The position numbers were made by a program, and so were the translations under genes. 64,000 nt of DNA. Source: Planctomycetota bacterium. Its GTDB lineage: Bacteria > Planctomycetota > UBA11346. Each line of letters begins with the position of its first letter. The stretch's first letter is position 1. The notes beneath the pieces were generated by a model. It was not told the origin of the DNA. It did no database searches and worked only from the letters and a program-made list of their open reading frames with translations. This document shows, one piece after another, positions 1 through 8,525 of this stretch. The stretch covers positions 314,768-378,767 of the forward strand of contig BJHQ01000003.1 of the NCBI GenBank assembly GCA_014193115.1, given 5' to 3'.

Positions 1-203
1 CGCAGCGCCGCCGTCGGCGGCACGCCATCGACGGCGATCCCGGTCAGGGTCGCATGGGGCGGCAGAGCCAAGGGCAGCCTGGGCCGCAGCCACCACACGG
101 CGAGGTGCGGTGCTGCCCACACCGCCGCCACCGCGAGCAGGAGCAGGAACCCGGCGATCCCGCCCAGGATCCACGGCCAACGGCGGCGACGGGCAGGAGC
201 CAT
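1..203 (-). CDS. N-terminal fragment of a membrane or secreted protein (runs off the window)
   Basis: An open frame begins at the ATG complementary to 201-203 and runs to the left edge, giving 67 residues. The N-terminus is MAPARRRRWPW followed by a hydrophobic stretch (about residues 12-35, rich in L, A, V and G), so it starts with a positively charged region and one membrane segment or uncleaved signal anchor. A purine-rich AGAGGA lies about 6 bases upstream of the start. It is divergent from the CMP kinase gene, and the 136 bases between them must hold both promoters. No family can be named from this piece; AsmA-like or DUF-type membrane-anchored proteins often begin this way, but that is only a guess. 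Confidence 0.6.
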   Translation of the reverse strand, partial: MAPARRRRWPWILGGIAGFLLLLAVAAVWAAPHLAVWWLRPRLPLALPPHATLTGIAVDGVPPTAAL

Positions 204-339
204 GGCGGATCCTCTGCTGGCCGAGCCGGCCCGGCAACGGCCCTTCCCGGCGTTGTCGGACCGCTGGGAACTTGGCGTCCGGGAGAGGCACCCCACCATC
301 CCCGCCATGTCCGTTCCACCACGGCCCGGCGGGCCAGCC

Positions 340-1440
340 ATGGCTCGACCACTCGTCATCGCGATCGATGGCCCGGCCGGCGCTGGGAAAAGCACGGTGG
401 CGAAATTGGTCGCTAAGCGCCTGGGCATTCTGCGTCTGGACACCGGAGCCATGTACCGGGCGGCGACCCGGGCGGTGCTCACCGCCGGGATCGACGCCGA
501 TGATCCGGTGGCGGTGGCGGCGGTGGTCGGGCGCCTCCGGATCGACTTCTCGGCCCAGGGCGCGGTCCAGATCGATGGCGTCGCCCAAGATGAAACTGCG
601 ATCAGGTCACCTGAGAACACCCGCGAAGTGTGGCGGGTCGCGGACCATCCCGACTGCCGCGCGCACCTGGTGGCCCAGCAGCAGGCGATCGTCCGCGGCC
701 GCGATGCGGTGATCGAAGGCCGCGACGCCACCACCGTGATCGCCCCGGATGCCCAGCTCAAAATCTATCTGGATGCCAGCCCCGCCGAACGCGCCCGGCG
801 CCGGGTCGGCGACTGGTCGGGGAGCGGGTCGGCGCCGTCGGTCGAGGACGTCGCGGATGAGATCGCTGAGCGCGACCGGCGCGACCAGACCCGCAGCTTC
901 GGTGCGCTCAAACGCAGCGACGAGGCGCTCCACCTGATCACCGACGGGCTGTCCACCGATGGCGTGGCAGCGACGATCATGGCCCACGCCGTGCAGCGCC
1001 ATCCGTTCGTCCTTGAGCAGGCGGTGGCCGACCAGGTGATCGTCGGCCGCAGCCGCCAGCCCGGCTATGTCGCGGTGGCCGACGGCACCGCCGGGGCCTG
1101 GCGCCTGGGCCTGACCAATCCCACGCCGCAACGCATGCCCGGCTCGACCACCACCGTCACCCGGAATCGCGGCGGCCGCCAGGCCGGAACCCTGGTCCAG
1201 GGCTCAGCGGTGCTGGTGTTCGCTGGCCATGCCGCCGAGCCCGGCCACCTGATGGCGGTGCCGATGCTGCCCCAGACCTGGTACGTCATCGAACCCGGCG
1301 CCTGGCACGCCTGCATCCAGGCCCACGGCACGATCTGCGCCTGGGCCGAGACCACCGGCATCGTCGAGGACTACGCGCCCCTCGATTCGCAGCGGCAGGA
1401 CGAGCTGGCCGCCTGGCTCGGGGTGCTGGTCCCGCGCTGA
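340..1440 (+). CDS. cmk: Cytidylate (CMP) kinase with extra C-terminal cupin-like domain
   Basis: 366 aa. Residues 1-220 are a CMP/dCMP kinase, which phosphorylates (d)CMP with ATP in pyrimidine salvage. The P-loop GPAGAGKST is at 11-19, the LDTGAMYRA substrate segment follows it, and EGRDATTV (126-133) matches the family's EGRDIGTVV motif. An RARRR lid segment is also present. The start at 340 places the P-loop at the usual distance; an in-frame upstream ATG at 202 would add an unconserved, proline-rich tail. Stand-alone CMP kinases are about 220-230 aa, so residues 225-366 are an addition. That part contains WYVIEPGAWH (314-323) and alternating beta-strand-like segments resembling a small cupin or ureidoglycolate-lyase-type barrel. 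The kinase call is firm; the C-terminal domain call is an inference. Confidence 0.9.
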   Translation: MARPLVIAIDGPAGAGKSTVAKLVAKRLGILRLDTGAMYRAATRAVLTAGIDADDPVAVAAVVGRLRIDFSAQGAVQIDGVAQDETAIRSPENTREVWRVADHPDCRAHLVAQQQAIVRGRDAVIEGRDATTVIAPDAQLKIYLDASPAERARRRVGDWSGSGSAPSVEDVADEIAERDRRDQTRSFGALKRSDEALHLITDGLSTDGVAATIMAHAVQRHPFVLEQAVADQVIVGRSRQPGYVAVADGTAGAWRLGLTNPTPQRMPGSTTTVTRNRGGRQAGTLVQGSAVLVFAGHAAEPGHLMAVPMLPQTWYVIEPGAWHACIQAHGTICAWAETTGIVEDYAPLDSQRQDELAAWLGVLVPR

Positions 1441-1639
1441 TCGTCTTTTGTCTGCGAAAATGCAGCTGGAGCGTGGTTCGGACTCAGATAAAGCAGCCGA
1501 ACCGGCCAAGACTCCAAGGAAAAACGGAGGAGATTTTCTGCTGGCTGGAAAACCCACCGGGTGCGGGCGGATCTTCCTTTTGCCCTCCATGCCTTGGCGC
1601 TTCGGAGTCTTGGCGGCTCCCTGACGGCATTTTTCGGAT

Positions 1640-3253
1640 TCAGAGCGCCTGGACCGCCGTGACCACCCGCGGATCGACCGGTCCGGCCTGCCTTCTTCTG
1701 GCGAGCAGGGACACGGCCAGATCCCGCTGCTTTTGCCGGATCGCCCACTCCAGATAGCCGTCCAGGATCGGCCGGTGCAGGGCCAGGTCGTTGGGCGCGG
1801 CGCGGTCGGCGGTGGCGGCGGCGGTTTCCCAGCCGGCCCAGGTGCCGAGCGCCACAGCGGTCCGTTCCGCCTGTTCCAGCCTGACGCCATCGTACTCGGG
1901 GCGGCCGTGCCCAGCCCAGGCCCATCCGGCCGCCACCAAGGCGGCGGCGGCGAGCGCAATCGCCAGTCCCCGGCGTAAGCGGGCGAGCCGGACCGCCGCA
2001 GCGATGGCGCTGGCCGCATGCCGGGCGGCGGCGGCGGTGGAGGCATCCTGGCACAGCTCTGCCAGGCGCAGCGCGGTGCGGTGGTCGCCTTCGGCAAAGG
2101 CCAACCGGGCGTGGCGGTGCAAGGCCTGGCGGCGCAGCTCGGCCGCTTCTTCATCGCCTGGGGCCAGGCTGAGGCAGCGGTCGCAGGCGGCGACGGCGGC
2201 GGTGAGCACGCCGACCACGTTGGCGGGATCCGTGGATGATGGCGCCGGACGCGGAACCTCCCCGATGCCGGAAATGGAGCTGAGCAGCTGGCTGGCGTGA
2301 TCCCGGGCCTGGCCGGCGGCCAGATCGAGGGCGGATCGCGCCAGCCAAGCGCGCAGGCCATCGGCGAAACCGGCCAGGTCACCGCGTTCCCCGGGATTGC
2401 GGGCCATGGCCTGCTCGGCCAGGGCGACCAACGCGGCCGGGGCATGGGGCGCGATCCGCCCGATGTCGCCGCGCCGCATCCGCCACGCTGCTTCGATGGT
2501 CCGGCGGATGGTCTCGGCCTGGTACGGCGGTCGGCCAGTGAGCAGATGCCACAGGGTCGCGCCAAGCAGGAAGAGATCCGTGGCAAAGCCGAGCCGGGTG
2601 TGATCGGCGTCGGCCACCTCGGGCGGCATGTAGGCCGGTGTTCCAGAGCAGACATCGGCATCAGCCGGAGCCGGAGCCCGCACCCGGCCGTCGGTGGCCG
2701 GCGCGGCCTGCACCGCCAGGCCCCAATCGATCACCACCACCTCGCCGAAGTCGCCGACCATGATGTTGGCCGGCTTCAGATCGCGGTGGATGATGCCCCG
2801 GCTGTGGGCGAAGGAGACGGTCTCGCAGACCTTGACCAGGACCTGGACATGGTCGCGCAACGCCGCCGGACCGGTGCCGTGGGCTGCGATCAGGGCCGAC
2901 AGGGTCTGGCCGCGGATCCGCTGCATCACCAGGAAATCCTCACCGGCGTCGTGGACCGCGACCACTCCCGGATGCTCGAGCCAGGCGGTCACCAGGGTTT
3001 CAGCGGCAAAGGTCGGATCCCCGGCGGAGGGCGAGCCCGGTTCGCTCGTCACCACCTTCACCGCGACCTCGCGGTCGAGGCTGGTCTGGCGGGCGAGCAG
3101 GATCTCGCCCATCCCGCCGCGCGCGAGGACGGTGGAGGTCACCAGCCGCGCCCGGGGCGATGGCGGCGCATCCAAGTTCGACGGGGCGCCGGACTGGGCG
3201 TGGCTGCCGCTGCCGGTTCGGCCTCCGGTCGGATCCACAGCCGGGCTGGTCAT
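1640..3253 (-). CDS. Membrane-anchored serine/threonine protein kinase (PknB-like)
   Basis: 537 aa. The N-terminal kinase domain has a glycine loop ARGGMGE (44-50), the ATP-binding Lys66 in VAVKVV, a catalytic loop HRDLKPAN (156-163), DWG (176-178) in place of DFG, and MPPE (209-212) for the APE motif. DWG is a common variant in planctomycete-type kinases, and all catalytic residues are present. Residues 310-425 are helical and alanine-rich, with a TPR-like appearance. One transmembrane helix follows at about 428-448, with roughly 90 residues beyond it. Its ATG overlaps the stop codon of the upstream pseudokinase gene (ATGA), so the two are translationally coupled and probably work together. 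Substrates cannot be read from the sequence. Confidence 0.9.
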   Translation of the reverse strand: MTSPAVDPTGGRTGSGSHAQSGAPSNLDAPPSPRARLVTSTVLARGGMGEILLARQTSLDREVAVKVVTSEPGSPSAGDPTFAAETLVTAWLEHPGVVAVHDAGEDFLVMQRIRGQTLSALIAAHGTGPAALRDHVQVLVKVCETVSFAHSRGIIHRDLKPANIMVGDFGEVVVIDWGLAVQAAPATDGRVRAPAPADADVCSGTPAYMPPEVADADHTRLGFATDLFLLGATLWHLLTGRPPYQAETIRRTIEAAWRMRRGDIGRIAPHAPAALVALAEQAMARNPGERGDLAGFADGLRAWLARSALDLAAGQARDHASQLLSSISGIGEVPRPAPSSTDPANVVGVLTAAVAACDRCLSLAPGDEEAAELRRQALHRHARLAFAEGDHRTALRLAELCQDASTAAAARHAASAIAAAVRLARLRRGLAIALAAAALVAAGWAWAGHGRPEYDGVRLEQAERTAVALGTWAGWETAAATADRAAPNDLALHRPILDGYLEWAIRQKQRDLAVSLLARRRQAGPVDPRVVTAVQAL

Positions 3254-4938
3254 CGTGGCCGTCCGCCCGCCGGCTTGGCGGCAGAGGCCTCCTGCACCGC
3301 TCGGGCCAGTCCCGGTTCGGCGACCGCTGCCCAGGCCGCAGTATCGGCAGCGACCATCGTTGCGGCATGGGCCGATTCCGGATCGAGCGCTGCCGCCCGG
3401 CGGGTCAGGGAGAGCCGCTGGGCCCAGTACGCGGGCAGAGCGGCCGGATCGTTGGGCCGGGGCAGCGCCAGGGCCTCGGCCACCAGCTGGGCGGCGACGA
3501 CCGTTGGCGGCGGCGGCATCGTCACCACTGCCGCCAGGAACGCGGCGCCGGCCGTCAGCGCCACCACGATGGCCGTCGCAGTGGCGACGCCCGCCCACCA
3601 TTGGCGGCCCACGCGGGCGACCTGCTCGGCCTTGATCCGCTTGGCGATGGGCTGGTCGGAACCTGACAGGCTCCTCGCCAATGCAGCGGCATGGTTGAGG
3701 TCTCCCTCGGCCAAGGCTGCATCCGCGAGAAAGGTGACCGCGGCATCGCGGACGGCGATGGCGCCGGGGTGTCCGGGACAGAGATCGAGCGCGGCTTCAG
3801 CGTCCGTCCGGGCGGCCACAGCCGCTGCCAGCGTCGCCTCGCCGAGCCTCCGCCCAGCGACCGCGATGAGCCGAACGGCCTCGGACGACGCGGACCGTTC
3901 GAACAGCCAGGTGCGCAGGGCGGTGGCGAACTCGGCGACCGTGCCGCGATCGGCCGGCTCCGCGGCCATGGCCCGTTCGCAGGCGGCGACCAGGGGCGCC
4001 GGGGCATCAGGGTTCAGCTCGGCAATGGTCGGCCGGCGGGCCGCTGCGGCCAAGGCCAGCGATGCCCACGAGGTCGCCGCCGGGAATGGCGGCTGGCCAG
4101 TGAGCAGCCGGTAGACGTTGGCGCCAAGCTGGAACAGGTCGCTGGCCGGACCGATCCGCGGGGCCTCGCCCCGGGCGGCCTCTGGCGCCAACCAGGCCGG
4201 AGTACCGATGCACACCAGCGCCAGATCGGAGAACCGCGCCTGCTGCGCTCCGACCTCGCCGACCAGCTCCACCGCATGGCCCCAGCCGGTGACCCAGACC
4301 TCGCCGAAATCCCCCACCACCAGGTGCTCGGGCCGCAGATCGCGATGGAGGACTCCGCGGCTGTGGGCGTAGGCCACCGCGTCAGCTGCCCGGGCCAGGG
4401 CCTCGATGGCTTCGGCCAGGGTCGCCGCGCCGGTGGCCACCCGGCCGGCGACCTCATGGAAGCCGACCCCGCGGAGCTGGCGCATGGCCAGGTGGTCGTC
4501 CCCGGCATCGTGGATGGTCACGATGTTGGGATGGGTCAGCCGGCCGGCCTGGCGGGCTTCGTTGGCCAGGGCCGCGCGCTGGACCGGATCGCTGGCATCG
4601 CGCAGGATCTTCACGGTGATCTCGCGGCCGAGGAAGACCTGTTCGGCGAGGTGGCTGTCGGCGCTCGCACCGCGTTCGAGCTGGCGCAGCAGGCGGTACC
4701 GCTCGGCGAACGACCAGCCCCTGCCGCTGATCTCATCGGCCAGGAACCGCCGGGTCGTCGGCGCCCTGGGGACGACCAGGCTGCCGCCTCGGCGATGGGC
4801 CGTGGCCACCGAGCGTTCGGGCAGGAACGAGCGCCGGCCGATCGATCGGGTGGCGTCGGCCTGTCCAACGCGGCCGAGCCGGCTCAGCGTGTCGGTCCAA
4901 CTGGCCGGCAGATCCGCAGCGTCCTTCCCGTCGGCCAT
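3250..4938 (-). CDS. Kinase-fold protein with degenerate active site (predicted pseudokinase), membrane-anchored
   Basis: About 562 aa from the ATG at 4938; in-frame ATGs at 5037 and 5109 are alternatives. The fold is clearly that of a Ser/Thr kinase and the sequence is related to its downstream neighbour. It keeps Lys110 (EITVKIL) and HRD (198-200). However, the catalytic loop reads HRDLRPEH instead of HRDLKPAN, the DFG/DWG Asp is replaced by Gly in VTGWG (216-220), and the glycine loop is degenerate (ERGASADSHLA). Losing both metal-binding residues (Asn and Asp) argues against phosphotransfer. A transmembrane helix lies at about 448-472. It is coupled to the active kinase gene by a 4-base overlap, which suggests a regulatory partner or scaffold. 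Confidence 0.85.
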   Translation of the reverse strand: MADGKDAADLPASWTDTLSRLGRVGQADATRSIGRRSFLPERSVATAHRRGGSLVVPRAPTTRRFLADEISGRGWSFAERYRLLRQLERGASADSHLAEQVFLGREITVKILRDASDPVQRAALANEARQAGRLTHPNIVTIHDAGDDHLAMRQLRGVGFHEVAGRVATGAATLAEAIEALARAADAVAYAHSRGVLHRDLRPEHLVVGDFGEVWVTGWGHAVELVGEVGAQQARFSDLALVCIGTPAWLAPEAARGEAPRIGPASDLFQLGANVYRLLTGQPPFPAATSWASLALAAAARRPTIAELNPDAPAPLVAACERAMAAEPADRGTVAEFATALRTWLFERSASSEAVRLIAVAGRRLGEATLAAAVAARTDAEAALDLCPGHPGAIAVRDAAVTFLADAALAEGDLNHAAALARSLSGSDQPIAKRIKAEQVARVGRQWWAGVATATAIVVALTAGAAFLAAVVTMPPPPTVVAAQLVAEALALPRPNDPAALPAYWAQRLSLTRRAAALDPESAHAATMVAADTAAWAAVAEPGLARAVQEASAAKPAGGRPR

Positions 4939-5035
4939 GCCCGGTTGTGGGCCCGGTCGGAAGCCTCGGCAATGCCCTGTGGATCGGCCACCGCCGATCG
5001 CTTGCCAGCGGAGCGGGCCTGGCGTGACTGGTCCC

Positions 5036-5545
5036 ATGTCCGCAGCCGGCCCGGTCAAACGCTCCGCGGCCGCTCCCGGCCCGATCGCCTGCGCCGCCTT
5101 CTTGGCCACGGTGCAGCTGCTCGCCGGGATCGCCGCCTGGTGCCTGTCGCCGTTCCCGTTCCTGGCGGTGGGACTGGCCGTCGCTTATGGCATGTGGTGC
5201 GTGCTCGCAGCCCGCGCCGGCTGGCTGCTCGGCGGGCTCGGCGCCTGGTCCCGGCTGCTCGCGCTGAGCCTGTGGCAGGCGCCGGCACTGGTGTTTTCCG
5301 CCTGGAACCTGCTGTATTTTTTCGGCTGGGCCGGTCGAGGCGATGTCGGCGCGGTGGTCCTCCACCTGTGGTTGCAGCCGTTCGCCCCGCTGTGGGCATT
5401 GGCGCCGGGCATCGTCGTCGCCGACCGCGGCCTGTATCTGTGGATTCAGGCCGTTCTGCCCTGGGCGCTGGTGGTGGCGCTGTGGTGCCTGGGGTTCCGG
5501 CGTTCCGCGGCCAATCGCGGAAGCATCGGCTGGAACCGCACCTGA
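5036..5545 (+). CDS. Small multi-pass membrane protein of unknown function
   Basis: 169 aa from the ATG at 5036, divergent from the pseudokinase gene. It has four to five hydrophobic segments: around residues 15-40 (ACAAFLATVQLLAGIAAW), 43-60, 70-95 and two near the C-terminus. The protein is rich in Trp, Leu and Ala and has no recognisable catalytic motif. The 5' part overlaps the possible longer N-terminus of the divergent gene, which is one reason for choosing the shorter start there. No family can be assigned. Confidence 0.6.
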   Translation: MSAAGPVKRSAAAPGPIACAAFLATVQLLAGIAAWCLSPFPFLAVGLAVAYGMWCVLAARAGWLLGGLGAWSRLLALSLWQAPALVFSAWNLLYFFGWAGRGDVGAVVLHLWLQPFAPLWALAPGIVVADRGLYLWIQAVLPWALVVALWCLGFRRSAANRGSIGWNRT

Positions 5546-5582
5546 CCAGCCGCGGTTGGGCCGCGTGCCATGCGCATTGGAT

Positions 5583-5632
5583 CGTAACCGGCCAACGGAA
5601 CGTAACCGGCCAACGGAACGTAACCGGCCAAG
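5583..5632. repeat. 18-bp direct repeat, nearly three copies
   Basis: The unit CGTAACCGGCCAACGGAA is repeated about 2.8 times between the membrane-protein gene and the next secreted-protein gene. Each unit contains the palindrome CCGG inside AACCGGCC. It lies just upstream of the ribosome-binding site of the next gene, so it could be a regulatory array or a simple tandem expansion. Confidence 0.75.
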
Positions 5633-5672
5633 CCCGATGCGGTAACTCCAGCCACAACCCCTGGAGAACGCC

Positions 5673-6524
5673 ATGCGCGCCCTTGCCACCACCTTCCCCG
5701 CCACCCGCACTCTGCCCGCCGCCTGCTGCGCCCTGCTCCTCGCCGGCAGCGCCCAGGCCGCTCTCACCGTCGATTGCGATCTGGTCGCCCTGCGCGCCGA
5801 TCCCGCCAACCGCGAGCTGCGCCAACGCCTCGCCGACGCCATGCCGGCCGAGGCTGACGGCCGCCTGGCCAAGCTTGAAGCCGCCACCGGCTGGGATCCC
5901 CGCCGGGATCTGACCCGGGCGGTGCTGTCGATCCCTGATGACGCCCCGCCCAGCCTGCGTCTGGTCGGCATCCCGGCCCAGCGCATCGCCGGCCTGCTGG
6001 CCTGGAAGGTTGCCGGCGTCGCCACCGCCGACGGCCTGACCGCCTATCCCTTACCCAAAGGCCGCGGCGCGTTGATCGCGTTGGCCGCCGATGAGGCCCT
6101 GATCGTTCCGGCGGACCGCGTCGCCAAGGTCGCCATGCCTGGACCGCTACCGGCGCTGACCGCCGGGAAGCCGATCCGCGGGCTGTTCACTCCGCCAGCC
6201 AAACCCCGCATGGATTTCATGACCCTGGTCCAGACCGTGGCCTTTGCCACGGACGGCGCCGGGCACATCGGGTTGTCGTTGGCGGCGGACGATGCCGCTG
6301 CCGCGACGGAACTGGAGCGCCGGCTCGGTGTGCTCAAGCAGATGGTCCAGGTCGGCATCGACGGCGGACTGACCGAGTTCGCCAAGGCTGATCGGATCCT
6401 CGATAGCTTGGCCGTCACCCGCGACGGCGCCCGGCTTGAAGCGACCCTGACCATCGCCCCGGCTGATCGTGGCGAGGTGCTGCTCGACCTGCTCGGCCGG
6501 ATCAAAGCCAGGCTCGGCGGTTGA
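5673..6524 (+). CDS. Secreted or periplasmic protein of unknown function
   Basis: 283 aa. A typical Sec signal peptide occupies residues 1-29 (hydrophobic CCALLLAGSAQAA ending in AQA-A). The ribosome-binding site GGAG sits 6 bases before the ATG (CCTGGAGAACGCC). The mature part has no cysteine-based or catalytic motif that I recognise. It is a mixed alpha/beta sequence ending in LLGRIKARLGG. It stands alone between a membrane-protein gene and an ECF sigma-factor gene. Confidence 0.7.
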   Translation: MRALATTFPATRTLPAACCALLLAGSAQAALTVDCDLVALRADPANRELRQRLADAMPAEADGRLAKLEAATGWDPRRDLTRAVLSIPDDAPPSLRLVGIPAQRIAGLLAWKVAGVATADGLTAYPLPKGRGALIALAADEALIVPADRVAKVAMPGPLPALTAGKPIRGLFTPPAKPRMDFMTLVQTVAFATDGAGHIGLSLAADDAAAATELERRLGVLKQMVQVGIDGGLTEFAKADRILDSLAVTRDGARLEATLTIAPADRGEVLLDLLGRIKARLGG

Positions 6525-6537
6525 GGCGACGGTGATG

Positions 6538-6630
6538 GACCGCCAAGACGCCAAGGCGATCATGCGACCGCAGCGATGCCACGTTCGGAACAGCAGATGA
6601 ATCGCGAAGGCGCAAAGACGCCGCGGAAAC
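6538..6630. repeat. CGCCAAGACGCCAAGG interspersed repeat, intergenic copy
   Basis: The stretch holds ACCGCCAAGACGCCAAGGCG at 6539-6558 and a related GCGAAGGCGCAAAGACGC segment at 6604-6621. The same motif recurs in both orientations at 1503-1525, 1586-1615, 7762-7780, 36125-36150, 39555-39590 and 47525-47550. It has no coding potential here. Confidence 0.7.
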
Positions 6631-6748
6631 ACAGCGGCGGGGCGCCCCGCGCCGGTAGACCACCAGCGGGGTGGAATCCAGCTCCTATCGTGCCCGTGGT
6701 GTCTTGCCGTCTGAGCGGTCCTCGGTCTTGCTGGTTCCGGGATGTGCG

Positions 6749-7330
6749 GTGAGCGATGCGCCAGGTTTTTCAGCGGAGGCCGATCGCGCCACCGTCGCCA
6801 GGGTCTTGGCCGGCGATCGCGAGGCCTTCGCCGAACTGGTCGACCGCCACCAGGGCCGGGTGCGGGCCCACGCTGCCCGGCTGGTCGGCGCCAGCGCAGC
6901 CGACGATATCGCCCAGGACGCCTTCGTCCGCGCCTTCACCGGTCTGGCGCGCTACGATCCGGCGTATCCCTTCCGCGGTTGGCTGCTGGTGATCGTCGGC
7001 CGGCTGGCTGCCAACCACGCTGCCCGGCGGCGCGAACGGCCGATGCCGGTGGATGCCGATGGCCGGACCTGGGAGCCCGCCGGAGGCGACGATCCTGCCC
7101 AGGCCAGCATCGAGGCCGACGACGCGGCCCACCTGCGCCGTCGGCTCGACGCGGCGGTGGCGAGTCTTCCTGGGGATTCCCGGGAATTATACGAGCTGCG
7201 CTTCCGCCAGCAGTTGACCGTCGACGAGCTCGCCGCTCATTTCGCCATCTCAGAAGCTGCCGTGAAAGTCCGGGTCCACCGCCTGCGCGCGACGCTGGCC
7301 GAACGCCTGGGCCTGAAAGGCGCCGCATGA
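6749..7330 (+). CDS. ECF-type RNA polymerase sigma factor
   Basis: 193 aa from the GTG at 6749; an in-frame ATG at 6671 would add 26 residues of unconserved sequence. Region 2 is clear: VLAGDREAFAELVDRHQGRV, then DDIAQDAFVRAF and FRGWLLVIVGRLAANHAARR (the -10 recognition region). Region 4 reads LPGDSRELYELRFRQQLTVDELA followed by the helix-turn-helix ISEAAVKVRVHRLRATLAERL. Such factors redirect RNA polymerase to a small regulon. A short membrane protein with a good ribosome-binding site follows at once and could be its cognate regulator. Confidence 0.92.
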   Translation: MSDAPGFSAEADRATVARVLAGDREAFAELVDRHQGRVRAHAARLVGASAADDIAQDAFVRAFTGLARYDPAYPFRGWLLVIVGRLAANHAARRRERPMPVDADGRTWEPAGGDDPAQASIEADDAAHLRRRLDAAVASLPGDSRELYELRFRQQLTVDELAAHFAISEAAVKVRVHRLRATLAERLGLKGAA

Positions 7331-7381
7331 TGTCCTGCATCTCACGCGACCGCCGCCGCCGCTGCCCGCAAAGGAAGTCCC

Positions 7382-7744
7382 ATGGATCCTGCTGAACAAG
7401 CTCGCCTGGCCCGGCTGCTCGATGCGCCGCCGCCGGATCCCGAGCCGCCGTCACAGCCTGCCTTCACCGCGGCGGTGATGGCCGCGCTGCCTGAGCGGCC
7501 AGACCCTCTGGCCCGGCCCGCCAGCGGGTTGGCCGGTGGCTGGTGGCTCGGCCTGGCCGCTGCCGCGGCCTTGGCCTGGTGGCTCCCGGGCGAGCTCGAC
7601 CCGGTCCTGGCCGTGCCACTCGAATGGGCCACGCCGCTCGAAGCGCTGGAGCTCCCGTGGCTGGAGCTGCTCGCCGCGTCAGCGTGCTGCGCTGCGCTGG
7701 TCGTGCTCAGGCGCATCTACTCCGATGGCGAGGTGGCGGTATGA
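7382..7744 (+). CDS. Small membrane protein after the sigma factor, possible anti-sigma-like regulator
   Basis: 120 aa with a strong ribosome-binding site (AAAGGAAG, 5 bases before the ATG). A polar N-terminus of about 50 residues is followed by one or two hydrophobic segments (GWWLGLAAAAALAWWLPG at about 53-70, and LELLAASACCAALVVL near 95-110). Size, position and topology are those of a membrane-bound anti-sigma factor, but no zinc-binding HxxxCxxC motif is present, so the role is inferred from context only. Its stop overlaps the next ATG. Confidence 0.6.
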   Translation: MDPAEQARLARLLDAPPPDPEPPSQPAFTAAVMAALPERPDPLARPASGLAGGWWLGLAAAAALAWWLPGELDPVLAVPLEWATPLEALELPWLELLAASACCAALVVLRRIYSDGEVAV

Positions 7745-8457
7745 ACGTCCTCACGACAGCTGAGCCGCCAAGGCGCCAACAGGCCATGGAAACACCATTG
7801 AAATGCTTCGCGAACGGGCCGTCCAGGCGCAGCCCCGCGCGAGCCTGGCGCAGCCATGAGCCAGCTTGGCGCAGCCCCGCGCGAGCCTGGCGCAGCCCTG
7901 AGCCAGCCTGGCGCATGCTCTGCACCGCCGCATGCCTGACCGTGCTCGCCGCCGCCGCTGCCGGCGAACCTGGTCCGGCCGAACGCCCCGGCGCCGAGCG
8001 TCTGGTGCAGGTCATCCTGGCCCTGCTGCCGATCCAAGCGGCATGCGCCGTCGGTCTTGCTGGATTGGCCCTGCTGGTTTCCGGGGTCGCCAACGAACGG
8101 ATCGCCCGGGGCGGTCAGCGGCTGCTGGCGGGAACCGCCAGCGCCTTTTTCGTCGGAGCGGTGGCGCTGATCCCGCTGGTTTTGCTCACGCTGGTGCTGG
8201 CCAAGCGCGGCGGCATTGGTCAAGGCGGATTGTTCGGGGCGTTCTTGCTGTTCTTCGCCCTGGCCATCGGCCTGGCCGCGGCGGCCCGTGCCTTCGGCGA
8301 CCGCCTGGCACCTGACAGCTCCGGGATCGTCCGCCTCGGTTGCGGCCTGGCCGCGGTGGTCGGGCCGCTGCTGCTGCCCATCGGCATCGGCCTGCCCGCG
8401 GTGCTGGTGATCGCAGCGCTCGGCCTGGGCGGGGTGGTCCTTGCCAGGCGGGGATGA
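7741..8457 (+). CDS. Multi-pass membrane protein of unknown function with repeat-derived N-terminus
   Basis: 238 aa if it starts at the ATG that overlaps the previous stop (ATGA at 7741). The first about 58 residues are encoded by a copy of the CGCCAAGG repeat (EPPRRQQ) and a 42-bp tandem repeat. From residue 59 (ATG at 7915) a signal-like segment MLCTAACLTVLAAAAAG begins, so 7915 may be the ancestral or actual start. Four hydrophobic segments follow, including VQVILALLPIQAACAVGL, FFVGAVALIPLVLLTLVL, FGAFLLFFALAIGLAA and a glycine-rich last helix. No family is recognised. Confidence 0.6.
   Translation: MNVLTTAEPPRRQQAMETPLKCFANGPSRRSPARAWRSHEPAWRSPARAWRSPEPAWRMLCTAACLTVLAAAAAGEPGPAERPGAERLVQVILALLPIQAACAVGLAGLALLVSGVANERIARGGQRLLAGTASAFFVGAVALIPLVLLTLVLAKRGGIGQGGLFGAFLLFFALAIGLAAAARAFGDRLAPDSSGIVRLGCGLAAVVGPLLLPIGIGLPAVLVIAALGLGGVVLARRG
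7827..7914. repeat. 42-bp in-frame tandem repeat (two copies)
   Basis: Two near-identical 42-bp units (7827-7868 and 7869-7910) begin GCGCAGCCCCGCGCGAGCCTG, each made of two related 21-bp halves. The unit length is a multiple of three, so the frame of the surrounding membrane-protein gene stays open. The encoded peptide is a charged (W/P)RSPARA-like repeat. Confidence 0.75.
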
Positions 8458-8525
8458 CCGCGACTGCGCGTCGATCCGCGTCCGTCGGGTTGCGGCGGCG
8501 TGCGCCAAGCCACCGTCCGCCCCCC

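Noticed and set aside
2297..4114. 605-codon open frame on the plus strand opposite the kinase genes
   Set aside because: It is antisense to two clear kinase genes, has low-complexity Ala/Gly/Arg composition and no motif; such shadows are expected at this GC content.
3691..5913. 740-codon open frame on the plus strand
   Set aside because: It runs antisense through the pseudokinase and out of frame through two plus-strand genes; no recognisable domain.
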